Below are positions 9,314 to 18,372 of a stretch of DNA of 35,692 bases, piece by piece; positions within the stretch are counted from its first letter, which is position 1, and each line of letters opens with the position of its first letter. The notes beneath the pieces are model-generated. The model was not told where the DNA came from. It saw only the letters and a program-made list of their open reading frames with translations, and did not search any database. Made by a program: the position numbers and the translations under genes. Source of the DNA: an uncultured Oscillospiraceae bacterium (lineage in GTDB: Bacteria > Bacillota > Clostridia > Oscillospirales > Oscillospiraceae); NCBI GenBank assembly GCA_949916125.1, contig CATLEJ010000007.1, positions 1-35,692 of the forward strand, given 5' to 3'.

Positions 9314-9628
9314 TCAGACGATCTCGTTGGTTTTCAGGGCGCTGGCGGTCTGGATGTTGGCCTGTTCCGCGGTCTGGTAGACCCGGGCCATGTCCTGGAG
9401 GTCCGTGGTGTGTTCCTGGATCATCCTGTGGAGCTTCTGCATATCCTGCTGGAGGCCTTTGAGCTTGTTGTAGTACCCCATGGCGGCCTCGCCGGCCCAG
9501 GTGGAACTGAGCTGGTTGACGATGTCCATCATGTTCTGGGTCAGGTTGTTTACATTGGTGTCGCTGGTCTGGAACTGGCTGGACATAGAGATCAGCTTTT
9601 CAGGGGTTACCCTCAAATTACCTGTCAT
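9314..9628 (-). CDS. WXG100 family protein
   Basis: 104 aa, STWAGEAAMGYY, C-terminal YQTAE and tail LKTNEIV. Confidence 0.9.
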   Translation of the reverse strand: MTGNLRVTPEKLISMSSQFQTSDTNVNNLTQNMMDIVNQLSSTWAGEAAMGYYNKLKGLQQDMQKLHRMIQEHTTDLQDMARVYQTAEQANIQTASALKTNEIV

Positions 9629-9690
9629 AATAGATTCTCCTTTTCACGGATGGTTTGTTTTACTGCAAAACGGCGCATTCGGCCTGCCGG

Positions 9691-9987
9691 TTACTTCCGC
9701 TCGGTGGCAATGCTGGTGGCCTTCTGCTCGGCCTCCTCGTATTTCCGCGCATCCTCCTCCAGCGCCTGGATGTAGAGGTCGATGTTGGCCGCAAAGCGGT
9801 CCATCTTATCCTTGTCGCCGTTAAACGCCATACGGAACGCCTTCTGGGCCTCGCCCTCCCACATCTGGGCCAGCTCGCTCTCATAGCCGACCATATTCTG
9901 GATTTCGCCCCGCAGCTTGGCATTGTACTGCCGGAGCATTTCCGCCTTGTTCCTGAGTTCGCTGGGGGTTACCTTAATTTCCGCCAT
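9691..9987 (-). CDS. WXG100 family protein
   Basis: 98 aa, QMWEGEAQKAFRMAF, C-terminal YEEAE. Confidence 0.9.
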   Translation of the reverse strand: MAEIKVTPSELRNKAEMLRQYNAKLRGEIQNMVGYESELAQMWEGEAQKAFRMAFNGDKDKMDRFAANIDLYIQALEEDARKYEEAEQKATSIATERK

Positions 9988-10118
9988 TGTTAGTTCCTCC
10001 TGTTTTTAAGTTGTTTTTATCTTAACCGTGCATCTCCTGATGCTGCTGCAGCACACTATACACGGCCAGAGCCTGTTTCCTGAATGCATTTGGGCGCAGA
10101 CGGACGGCGCCGTTGGGA

Positions 10119-10697
10119 CTACGGCCGCCGGGCAATCTTCACGATGAGGAAAACGCACAGCGCCGCAATCAAAAAGAAGGCGATCGATTTCAGCGCACGC
10201 CCGGCGGCCGTGTCGCCGTTATCATTCAAGCACCGGTATTGCAGCGCTGCCGTTTGGAGGCCGGCCGCCTGGCCGGCCTGGGCGCCGGTCAAGCCGGAGG
10301 CCATACCGTACAGCGCTACGGCTTCCCCCCGGGCCAAGCGCTCGGCCTTCGCGCCGCAGACGCGGACGGCCATGGAAAAGGGCGCCTCCCCCTCCGGCCC
10401 CACGGTGACCAGATAATAGGTATACCTGGTGGAAATAAAGGGGAGAAAAGAGCCATGGAGGCTGGCGGAGCCGAGGCCGGGCCCAATGGAATATTCCCCC
10501 GCCCCCAATGTGTACCAGGTCCCTGTCCGGCCGTCCAGCCCCCCCGCCCCCGTATGCCCCAGGTCCACGGGCTTGTCCAGGGGCAGGGAGATCACCGCGG
10601 CAAATATGGACAGCAGGGCAAAGAGGCCCAGCGCGGCATAGGTCAGTCCCATATTCTTCCGTTTCGCCCCTGTCCCGTCACCGCTTTTGTTTTTCAT
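10119..10697 (-). CDS. Two-TM protein with a central extracytoplasmic domain, T7SS-locus associated
   Basis: Start chosen at MKNKSGDG (ATG 10697-10695), overlapping the end of the upstream gene; TMs YAALGLFALLSIFAAVISL and SIAFFLIAALCVFLIVKI. Confidence 0.65.
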   Translation of the reverse strand: MKNKSGDGTGAKRKNMGLTYAALGLFALLSIFAAVISLPLDKPVDLGHTGAGGLDGRTGTWYTLGAGEYSIGPGLGSASLHGSFLPFISTRYTYYLVTVGPEGEAPFSMAVRVCGAKAERLARGEAVALYGMASGLTGAQAGQAAGLQTAALQYRCLNDNGDTAAGRALKSIAFFLIAALCVFLIVKIARRP

Positions 10698-10968
10698 CGT
10701 AAAACGCGGAAAGCCGGTTGATGAAATTTTCCCGTTCCTGATCCTCGAAGCCCCGGAACACAACTTCCTCAATCCCATCATGCTCAAAAAAGAATTGCAG
10801 CTGTTCCCCCATGTTGCCCTCGGGATAGACAACGCCGATGTAATCGTGCTCCCGGCCGGTGGCAGTGTCCGTCTGCTTGATGCCGAACACCATCACCTTT
10901 TTCCTGCCCTCCCTCAGGCGGACCACAGACCCGATGGGCAGCAAATCCTTTATGCCGCTTCCTTCCAT
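10678..10968 (-). CDS. DUF4176-like T7SS accessory protein
   Basis: IKDLLPIGSVVRLREGRKKVMVFGIKQ...DYIGVVYPEGN pattern; start at MEGSG preceded by GGAGGAG. Confidence 0.7.
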   Translation of the reverse strand: MEGSGIKDLLPIGSVVRLREGRKKVMVFGIKQTDTATGREHDYIGVVYPEGNMGEQLQFFFEHDGIEEVVFRGFEDQERENFINRLSAFYDEKQKR

Positions 10969-11025
10969 AACAGCTCCTCCTTGTTCCATAATCTTAACCC
11001 AGCTTACTCGTATCCCCGGGAAGGC

Positions 11026-12177
11026 TTACCACCCGCCGCTTACGGCGGCCCTGCCCCAGCGGCAGCCGCTGAAGAAATCGGAAATTCCCTCTTTCACGCT
11101 ATGGAGGCCGGCGCTCACCTTGTCCGCCACATACCCGACGCCGTCCTTAACCGTGTCCACCGCCTTGGTCACAACAGGTCCCACATGGTCCACAAATTGA
11201 TCCAGCCCTTCAGAAATCTTGCCGCCTGCCCACTCGAGGCCATCGCAGATCCCGTCCGACGCCCACTCGGTCCAGCTGGTATGCGACCCGCCGGTGATCC
11301 ATGTAATGGTCGTGTCCAGCACCCAGTCCGCCGCGAATGTGGCTGCGACCGTAGCCGCCGCCACCCCCAGGGAAACCGGGTTTCCGAACAGCGCCACCGC
11401 GGCGGCGCCGACAATATGGGTGATGACCGCGCCCTCCACCACATCGATCCCGGTCTCCACCAGGGTTTCCTCCCAAAAGCGGCCCTGGGTCCAGCCATCC
11501 GCGCCAAACTCATCCGCGTTGCTCATAAAGCTGCCCAGGAAAGAAGCGCCCCAGTTGGCCGCGGCCCCAACCTTCTTGCCCTCTGTGCTGAAATCAAAGA
11601 CGTCATCCCAAAGGCCGGGGGCCTCTTCCATCCGGTCGAAGCCGTCCGCGCCGAAGCCGAACAGCTCCTGAAACCATTCCGCCCGCGGTTTGTCCAGGAT
11701 CACTTTCCCGGTATCGCCGATCAGTTCAATCAGGTCCTCGGATATTTTGCCCTTGTCGCCGTCCCATAAGCTGACAAGGATCCCAGCGGGGCCCAGCAGC
11801 TCCGACAGTTCCTCCTTTAAGAATTCTTCGACGTCAAATTTGGGGTAATCGATGGGCGCCTGGGCGTTGCCCGCCCACTGCGCCGGCAGCTTCTCCGCCG
11901 CAACGCGCTCCAGGTTCCCGCCCTCTGTCCGTTCGTACTGGGCGATGGCCTGCTCCAGGCCCAGGCACAGCGCACGGATGCCGGCCGCCTCTTGATTGAG
12001 CTGCTCCGCGGCTTCCATCAAGCGGGCGCTGATTGCGTCCTGGCCCCCAATCCTGTAGTTCAGGCCGGATCGGATGTCTTTTACCTCCTGGCACAGCTCG
12101 TTTTGAAGCCTTTCTAACTTGGCATACTCAGGGAGTACCTTTTTTGCCTTTACAGGTTCAATGAATATCCTCACCAT
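11026..12177 (-). CDS. Putative LXG-like T7SS effector with a Gly/Ala-rich hydrophobic C-terminal half
   Basis: Start MVRIFIEPVKAKKVLPEYAKL (ATG 12177-12175) preceded by GGAGG; helical N terminus, then GAVITHIVGAAAVALFGNPVSLGVAAATVAATFAADWVLD; first gene of the T7SS locus. Confidence 0.6.
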   Translation of the reverse strand: MVRIFIEPVKAKKVLPEYAKLERLQNELCQEVKDIRSGLNYRIGGQDAISARLMEAAEQLNQEAAGIRALCLGLEQAIAQYERTEGGNLERVAAEKLPAQWAGNAQAPIDYPKFDVEEFLKEELSELLGPAGILVSLWDGDKGKISEDLIELIGDTGKVILDKPRAEWFQELFGFGADGFDRMEEAPGLWDDVFDFSTEGKKVGAAANWGASFLGSFMSNADEFGADGWTQGRFWEETLVETGIDVVEGAVITHIVGAAAVALFGNPVSLGVAAATVAATFAADWVLDTTITWITGGSHTSWTEWASDGICDGLEWAGGKISEGLDQFVDHVGPVVTKAVDTVKDGVGYVADKVSAGLHSVKEGISDFFSGCRWGRAAVSGGW

Positions 12178-12315
12178 GTCAACCTCCGGGAAAATACAGT
12201 CCTGTCTCTCGGTTGAACCCAATTTATGTTACTATCGTACTGGGGACAGCTGGCGGCCGGCGGCCCCCAATCCCCCATGGATCGCAGTCTGAGCATCGTT
12301 TCCATTCACGATGTT

Positions 12316-12344
12316 ATTTTACAAAACTGTACCAAATATGTCAA
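12316..12344 (-). promoter_or_regulatory. Sigma70-type promoter for the T7SS locus
   Basis: Minus strand TTGACA-17 nt-TAAAAT, about 130 nt upstream of the effector gene. Confidence 0.65.
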
Positions 12345-12398
12345 TAGCGTGCCGGTAAGAAGCCGTAAAAGTACCCCTCGCCGTCACCGGCCCAGGGC

Positions 12399-12427
12399 AA
12401 AAAAAGCGGGACGCGTTGCCGCGTCCC
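12399..12427 (-). terminator. Rho-independent terminator of the glycan operon
   Basis: Minus strand GGGACGCG-GCAA-CGCGTCCC followed by GCTTTTTTT, directly after the response-regulator stop. Confidence 0.85.
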
Positions 12428-12434
12428 ACCTCTT

Positions 12435-13184
12435 TTATCCATGGCAGTTGCGCCACTCCCCAGGGGAGACCCCCTCCAGCTTCTTGAACACCCGGGAGAA
12501 GTGGGCGGTGTCGGCATAGCCCACCTGCTCGGCGATCTCGCTGATGCGCAGGGCAGGATCCTCCAGCAGCTCCTTGGCGCGGCGCATCCGCTCGGCGTTC
12601 AGCAGGTCGTAAAACGTCTGGCCCAGGTGCTTGTTCAGCAGCTTGCTGAGGTGCCACTGGCTGACGAAGCAGTGGTCGGCCACCTCCTGGAGGGAGAGCT
12701 TTGACCCGCTGTGCTCCGCGATGTAGGCCCGGGCCTGACGGACGATGAAGCTGTTGGCGGCGGAGTCGGGCGGTTCCTCCGCCTTTTCCGACTGGGGCAG
12801 GCGGTCCAGCGCGGCGGTCATGCAGGCCAGGGCCTCCTCCAGCTCGTCCATTTTGGAGGGCTTGAGCAGAAACCGGGCCACCCCCAGCCGGATGGCCCGC
12901 TGGGCGTACTCGAAGTCCCGGTAGCCGGTGAGCACCGCGATCTGCATCCGGGGGAACTCCGCCCGCAGCCCCGCCAGCATGGTCAGGCCGTCCTCCCCGG
13001 GCATTTTGATGTCGGTGAACAGGATATCCGGGCGGTGCTGCCGGATGGCCTGGGCGCCGGAGGCGGCGTCGCAGGCCGTGGCCGCCACCTGGCAGTCGTG
13101 GCCCGCCCAGTCCACCACCTGGCGCAGGCCCTCCACAATCAGGGATTCGTCGTCAACCAAAACCACCTTGTACAGTTCCGTCAC
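12435..13184 (-). CDS. YesN-like response regulator (receiver + AraC-type HTH)
   Basis: YKVVLVDDESLIVEGL..., DILFTDIKMPGEDG, C-terminal AraC HTH (SLQEVADHCFVSQWHLSKLLNKHLG...ISEIAEQVGYADTAHFSRVFKKLEGVSPGEWR). Start uncertain: no ATG near the domain; GTG at 13184 or CTG at 13175. Confidence 0.9.
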   Translation of the reverse strand: MTELYKVVLVDDESLIVEGLRQVVDWAGHDCQVAATACDAASGAQAIRQHRPDILFTDIKMPGEDGLTMLAGLRAEFPRMQIAVLTGYRDFEYAQRAIRLGVARFLLKPSKMDELEEALACMTAALDRLPQSEKAEEPPDSAANSFIVRQARAYIAEHSGSKLSLQEVADHCFVSQWHLSKLLNKHLGQTFYDLLNAERMRRAKELLEDPALRISEIAEQVGYADTAHFSRVFKKLEGVSPGEWRNCHG

Positions 13185-13278
13185 CTCCCGGTTTTCGGTC
13201 AAGCGTCCCCGTCCCCAAGCCGGGCGAAGGGGACCGCCTGAACTTATTATACCTGAACTGAGGGGAAGCGCGCAAGCC

Positions 13279-14136
13279 TTATCCCTTGATGGCGCCGGCG
13301 GTGAGCCCCTTGACGATGTGCTTTTGCAGCAGGATGTAGACAACCAGCACCGGCACCACGATCAACACCACGGAGGACGCCATCAGGCCGTAGTCCACCC
13401 CGGCCTGGGAGCTGATCTCGTTGAGCAGCAGGGTGATGGTTTTCTCCCTGGGCACCCGGAGGAAGAAGTTCTGGGTGAACAGGTCGTTGTAGCTCCACAG
13501 GAAGGAGAAGATGGCCACCGTGGCGAAGGAGGACTTGGCCGCCGGGATGATGATGTGGAAGTACACCTGGAACACGTTGCAGCCGTCCACATAGGCGCTC
13601 TCCTCCAGCTCGATGGGCACCGATTCGATGAAGCCCATCAGCACGATGATGGCAAAGCACAGGTTGCCCGCGATCTGGGGCAGGATGACGGCCAGCAGGG
13701 ACAGCCAGCGGTTGCCGCTGCTGGCGATGCCCCAGGCGGCCTCCATGCGGAACACCGGGATGATGGTGGAGAACACCGGGAACATCATCCCCGCCATGAT
13801 GAGGCTGTAGCACAGCCCCCGCAGTTTGAACTTGAAGCGCACCAGCCCGTAGGCCGCCAGCCCCGCGATGATCACCACCGCGATGGTGACGGCGACGGAC
13901 ACGATGAGGCTGTTCATGTAGGCGTTGCCGAAGTCGAAGCGGTCCATGGCCTTGGCGTAGTTGTCGCCGGTCAGACCGCTGCCCGGCAGGGGAATGGAGA
14001 AGGAGTCCTTGCGGATCAGCCCCTTGTCCCGGAAGGAGTTCAGGATGACCCACACGAAGGGGTACAGGGTGGTCAGGGCCCAAAAGATCAGCACGATGTA
14101 GGTGCATATCTTGGCGGGCGATACTTTTTTCCGCAC
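13279..14136 (-). CDS. CUT1 sugar ABC transporter permease (MalG-like)
   Basis: Six-TM permease with EESAYVDGCNVFQVYFHIIIPAAKSSFAT (EAA loop). Confidence 0.92.
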   Translation of the reverse strand: MRKKVSPAKICTYIVLIFWALTTLYPFVWVILNSFRDKGLIRKDSFSIPLPGSGLTGDNYAKAMDRFDFGNAYMNSLIVSVAVTIAVVIIAGLAAYGLVRFKFKLRGLCYSLIMAGMMFPVFSTIIPVFRMEAAWGIASSGNRWLSLLAVILPQIAGNLCFAIIVLMGFIESVPIELEESAYVDGCNVFQVYFHIIIPAAKSSFATVAIFSFLWSYNDLFTQNFFLRVPREKTITLLLNEISSQAGVDYGLMASSVVLIVVPVLVVYILLQKHIVKGLTAGAIKG

Positions 14137-14148
14137 GGTGCTCCCCCC

Positions 14149-15048
14149 TTAAATGTCGTTCCGGGGCTTGAACACCCGGTTGGCCACGTTGGACAGCACC
14201 ACGCCCAGCACCACGATCATAATGGCGATGGTGGAGCCATAGTCCACGTTGCCGCGGTTGAAGGTCTGGTCGTACATATAGGTGCCGGTGAGCCAGCCCT
14301 GGTCCTGGGGCATCCCGGCGCCGAACATGACCCAGGGCAGGTCGAACACCTTCAGCGCGCCGGTGATGGCCAGCACCAGGCAGGTGCACAGCACGTTGCG
14401 CAGCATGGGCAGGGTGATGTGCCGCACCCGCTTCAGCCCCGTGCAGCCGTCCAGGGCGGCGGCCTCATAGAGATCCTGGGGGATGTTGTTCAGCCCCGTC
14501 ACCAGGATGACAAAGTAGAACCCCACGTACTGCCACATCACCGGGGCCAGCATGGTAAAGCGGAAGTGGGAGGCGTCCTTCCAGTCCACGTTGTCCGCGA
14601 TGAGCCCCAGGTTCGTCAGCAGCTGGTTCACCATGCCGCCGTTGTAGAGGAAGATGAGGTTGAACATCAGCCCCAGGGCGGTGGCGGAGATGACGATGGG
14701 GAAGAAGTACAGGGTGCGGAACAGCTGGGCCCCCACCTTGATGGAGTCCACCAGCAGGGCCAGCACCAGGGCGATGCCCACCTGGAACACCACGGTGCAG
14801 ACGGTGAGGATCACGGTGTTCACCAGCGCGGTGCGCAGCTTGGGGTCGGTGAACAGCAGGGCATAGTTGGCGTACCAGGGATCGTTGAGCCCCTTGGCGG
14901 GGGAGCCCAGGCCGGTGATGTCGGAGAAGCTGTTGAGGATATTCTGAAGGAACGGGTAGTACAAGAACACGATCAAAAACACAAAGGCGGGCAGCAGGAA
15001 CACCAGCAGCGGCCCCTTCTTGCGGTACAGCGACATAGACGCGCTCAC
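14149..15048 (-). CDS. CUT1 sugar ABC transporter permease (MalF-like)
   Basis: EAAALDGCTGLKRVRHITLPMLRNV EAA loop, multiple TMs. Confidence 0.92.
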   Translation of the reverse strand: MSASMSLYRKKGPLLVFLLPAFVFLIVFLYYPFLQNILNSFSDITGLGSPAKGLNDPWYANYALLFTDPKLRTALVNTVILTVCTVVFQVGIALVLALLVDSIKVGAQLFRTLYFFPIVISATALGLMFNLIFLYNGGMVNQLLTNLGLIADNVDWKDASHFRFTMLAPVMWQYVGFYFVILVTGLNNIPQDLYEAAALDGCTGLKRVRHITLPMLRNVLCTCLVLAITGALKVFDLPWVMFGAGMPQDQGWLTGTYMYDQTFNRGNVDYGSTIAIMIVVLGVVLSNVANRVFKPRNDI

Positions 15049-15066
15049 TCCTCTCTGCGGTTTGGG

Positions 15067-15097
15067 AAAAGGCCCCGCCCACCGGGCAGGGCCTTTT
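15067..15097 (-). terminator. Intercistronic hairpin between binding protein and permeases
   Basis: Minus strand AAAAGGCCCTGCCC-GGT-GGGCGGGGCCTTTT, ending in a short U tract. Confidence 0.65.
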
Positions 15098-15108
15098 GAG
15101 GCGCAAAA

Positions 15109-16431
15109 TCAGTTGTTGGCGATGGCGGAGTTGACGGCTTCCTCGGCGGTCATGGAGCCGGTGACCACGTTCTGCACGTTGCCGAACAGGTCGGTCTTGG
15201 CCTCGCTGGTGATGGTGTCCTGCACGGCCCCCACCACGCCGGTGATGTTGGCGTTGGCGTCGGCGGCGGACTGCTGGAGGGCGTTGAGGTCGGCGGGGGA
15301 GGCGCCGTTCTTCAGGGCGGTGACCTCGGTGGTGACGAAGGTGGACATCACCTCATCGGAGGTCATGTGCTCCACGAACTTCACCGCGGCGTCCCGCTTG
15401 GCGGGGTCGTCCCAGGCCTTCTTGGTGATGAAGTAGCCCATGGAGATGCCGCCGATGGCCTCGCTGGCCTTGCGCTCGCCCTTGGCGGGGACGTAGGCGA
15501 TGGCGAACTCATCCAGATGCTCGGGGTAGTTGTCCACGAAGTGGGTCACCTTCCAGGAGCCGTCAATGAGGAAGGCGGCCTCGCCGTCCCCAAAGAGCTG
15601 GACGGTCTCCGCGTCGGTGGCGGTGAGGGTGTTGGTGGGGAAGAAGCCCTTCTCGTACAGGTCCTTCATGTCGTTGAGGGCGGCGCACCACTTCTGGCCC
15701 GCGGCGTCGGAGGCGTCGGCGGGGATGTCCAGCTGGTTGGCCAGGGTGCCGTTGTTCATCACGCAGAACTCAAACCAGTAGTGGGGCACCTCGAACAGGG
15801 AGCAGGCGATGGGGGTGTAGCCCTTGTCCTTGATGGCCTGGCAGTCCTTGAGGAACTGATCCCAGGTGTAGTCCGGGCCGGGGACGGCCACGCCGCAGTC
15901 GGCCAGCACCTTGGTGTTGACGAACATATTCTCCCAGAAGCCGGAGGAGGGGACGGCGTAGGTCTTGCCGTCGGAGGCCACCGCCATCATGGAGTCGCGC
16001 ATATTGTCCGCGTAGTCGGCGTACTCGGCGCGGATGGTGGCGATGTCCACCACCTTGCCCGCCTGGATAAAGGGCTCGGCGTCGGCGTTGGTGAAGAAGA
16101 ACAGCACGTCGGGCTCGGTGCCGGTCTCGAAGTCGGTGAGCACCTTGGCCTTCCACTCCTCGTTGGAGGTGGCGGAGGCGTCCTGCACCTTGTTGCCGGT
16201 GGCCTCCTCATAGCCCTTGACCGCGTTCTCATAGTCCTTCCGATGGCCGTCGTCGCCGCCGTAGGACGTGACCACGTTCAGCTCCACGGGCGTGTTGGCG
16301 GGCTTGTCGGTGTTGTTTGCGCCGGGTTCCTTGGTGGGGTTGCCGCCGGTGGGCGTTCCGCCGCAGCCGGCCAGCAGGCCCAGAAGCAGCATTGCGGCCA
16401 GAAGCAGCGCCAGAAGCTTGTTCTTTTTCAT
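15109..16431 (-). CDS. Family 1 extracellular sugar-binding lipoprotein
   Basis: MKKNKLLALLLAAMLLLGLLAGCGG lipobox; solute-binding fold (GEAAFLIDGSWKVTHF, AIGGISMGYFITKKAWDDPAKRDAAVKFVEHM). Confidence 0.92.
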   Translation of the reverse strand: MKKNKLLALLLAAMLLLGLLAGCGGTPTGGNPTKEPGANNTDKPANTPVELNVVTSYGGDDGHRKDYENAVKGYEEATGNKVQDASATSNEEWKAKVLTDFETGTEPDVLFFFTNADAEPFIQAGKVVDIATIRAEYADYADNMRDSMMAVASDGKTYAVPSSGFWENMFVNTKVLADCGVAVPGPDYTWDQFLKDCQAIKDKGYTPIACSLFEVPHYWFEFCVMNNGTLANQLDIPADASDAAGQKWCAALNDMKDLYEKGFFPTNTLTATDAETVQLFGDGEAAFLIDGSWKVTHFVDNYPEHLDEFAIAYVPAKGERKASEAIGGISMGYFITKKAWDDPAKRDAAVKFVEHMTSDEVMSTFVTTEVTALKNGASPADLNALQQSAADANANITGVVGAVQDTITSEAKTDLFGNVQNVVTGSMTAEEAVNSAIANN

Positions 16432-16601
16432 CGTATAAACCTCCATATTTCATTGTGTGTCCCTTGCTGTTTTTGTGCAATATCATAATACACCCTTTCC
16501 CCGCCCAGGCGAATAGCCCAAATTGCCATTTATTGTACGTCCTTGGGAGGAAGCAAAAACGGACAGGCGGGCAGGGCAAGGAAGGGCAAAAAATGCCAAA
16601 C

Positions 16602-18305
16602 TTAGCCATCCTCTTGGGGGAGGGCCACGGTGAGCCGGGCGGTGACCAGGGGGCCCTCCCCGGGGAAAATGCTGAGCCCGCATTGGGGCCCGTAGAGGAT
16701 GCGCAGGCGCTGGTTCACGTTGGCGATGCCGATGTTGCCGGACGGCTCCCCGGCCATGTCGTAGTCGGGGGAGAGCAGGCGGGCGATATGCCGGGCGTCC
16801 TCGGGGGTGAGGCCACCGTCGTTTTCGATCTCCAGGATGAGGAACTCCCCCTGGCGGTATCCCCGCAGGACGATGTGCCCCTGTCCGCCGGCGCCCACGC
16901 CGTGCTCCACCGCGTTCTCAATGACGGGCTGGAGGATGAGCCGGGGCACCTTGCAGTCCATCAGGCCGTCCGGCAGGTCGATGTCCACCGTCAGGCGCTT
17001 GCCGAAGCGCTGCTTGACAATGTACAGGTAGGCGTTGACGTAGGTCATTTCTTCCGAGAGGCGCACCTCCGGCACCCCCTTGCGGTCCAGGGCGGCGTCC
17101 AACACCGTGGACAGGGCCTCGATCATTTTGGACGCCTTGGCGTCTCCGCTCATCCGGGCCTGCCAGTTGATGATCTCCAGGGTGTTGTTGAGGAAGTGGG
17201 GGTTGATGTGGGACTGCAGCGCCTTGATCTGGGCGTCCCGCCGGGCCAGCTCCTCCTGGTAGAGCCGGTTGAACTGGGTTTGCAGCTGGGCGGACATCTG
17301 GTTGAAGGAGTCGGTGAGGTATTCAAACTCCCGGCTGCCGGCGGCGCAGTCGATCTTCCGCCCCAGATCCCCCTCCCGGATATCCGCCGCACCCTCCATC
17401 AGCGCGTCGATGGGCCGGGAGATCCTCCGGCGGAAGAAACGGAAGGTGAAAACCAGCAGCAGCAGCAGGGACAGCCCCATGGCCGCCAGCACATAGCGGT
17501 AGGCCCCAAAGCCCGCCAGCAGCACCGAGTAGTCCACCTCCGCCCGGCCCCGGAGGGTAAAGTCCGGCCCGTTCACCGTCACATCCAGCGTATCCTCCCC
17601 GTCCCGGGGCAGGGCGTCCCCATGGATGGGGATCACGGTACCCCCGTCCAGCTCCACCGACACCGACGACGCCCAGTTCAGCAGGGACAAATCCTCGAAG
17701 TAGTAGGGCTGGTCCAGGGCCAGGGCCAGCACCCCCACGGGCCTGTAGTCGGAGCCCATCAGGTTGCGCACCAGGTAGAGCTGCCCGTCCCGCTCCAAAA
17801 AGCCCACGGCGGTGTCCAGCCCCGCCGCCAGCTCCAGCACGGCGGGCAGGTGGCTGCGCCACCGCTCCTGCACCTCCCGGGTGGACAGCAGGCCGGAACT
17901 GCCGCTGATTACGGTGATGAACCGCTCCTCCGGGTTGTCCGCCAGGCAGACGACCCCGTAGCGGAACCGGCTGTCCGACTGATACAGGCGGCTGAACAGG
18001 CCGTGGCAGCGGCGGTACAGCACGGCGTAGTTTCCGTCCCGGCGGTACTGGCCCAGGGCCTCCCGGAACTCCGGGTCATAGGAGGGCAGGCGGGACGCCT
18101 CCACGGCGCTGTTCACCCGGTCGGCCCCCATCTGGAGGTTGAGCTGGAACTGCTCGGTGATGGCCTGCCGGGTCTGGCGGCCCAGGCCGAAGGCCAGGTA
18201 GCTGCCCAGGGTGGCCGCCGCCAGCGCCATGGGCAGCAGCCAGCACAGCAGGATGATAAAGGTCATCTGCCCCCGCAGGGAGCGTTTGGCGCGTATGTGT
18301 TCCAT
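16602..18305 (-). CDS. YesM-like sensor histidine kinase
   Basis: HAMP-like segment, LQSHINPHFLNNTLEIINW (His_kinase), HATPase (PVIENAVEHGVG). Start at MEHIRAK preceded by AAGGAGG. Confidence 0.9.
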   Translation of the reverse strand: MEHIRAKRSLRGQMTFIILLCWLLPMALAAATLGSYLAFGLGRQTRQAITEQFQLNLQMGADRVNSAVEASRLPSYDPEFREALGQYRRDGNYAVLYRRCHGLFSRLYQSDSRFRYGVVCLADNPEERFITVISGSSGLLSTREVQERWRSHLPAVLELAAGLDTAVGFLERDGQLYLVRNLMGSDYRPVGVLALALDQPYYFEDLSLLNWASSVSVELDGGTVIPIHGDALPRDGEDTLDVTVNGPDFTLRGRAEVDYSVLLAGFGAYRYVLAAMGLSLLLLLVFTFRFFRRRISRPIDALMEGAADIREGDLGRKIDCAAGSREFEYLTDSFNQMSAQLQTQFNRLYQEELARRDAQIKALQSHINPHFLNNTLEIINWQARMSGDAKASKMIEALSTVLDAALDRKGVPEVRLSEEMTYVNAYLYIVKQRFGKRLTVDIDLPDGLMDCKVPRLILQPVIENAVEHGVGAGGQGHIVLRGYRQGEFLILEIENDGGLTPEDARHIARLLSPDYDMAGEPSGNIGIANVNQRLRILYGPQCGLSIFPGEGPLVTARLTVALPQEDG

Positions 18306-18347
18306 GGCGGGGCCCTCCTTTCGCGGCTGACAACAGCATACCACACT

Positions 18348-18362
18348 TTGGAAGCGGTTTCC
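18348..18362. promoter_or_regulatory. cre-like operator candidate
   Basis: TTGGAAGCGGTTTCC; one mismatch to the published cre consensus WTGNAANCGNWNNCW. Confidence 0.35.
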
Positions 18363-18372
18363 AGAACAGAAG

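Noticed and set aside
12928-15099. 723-aa plus-strand ORF (His/Gln/Val-rich)
   Set aside because: Antisense to the regulator and both permeases, which have clear family motifs; GC-rich shadow ORF.
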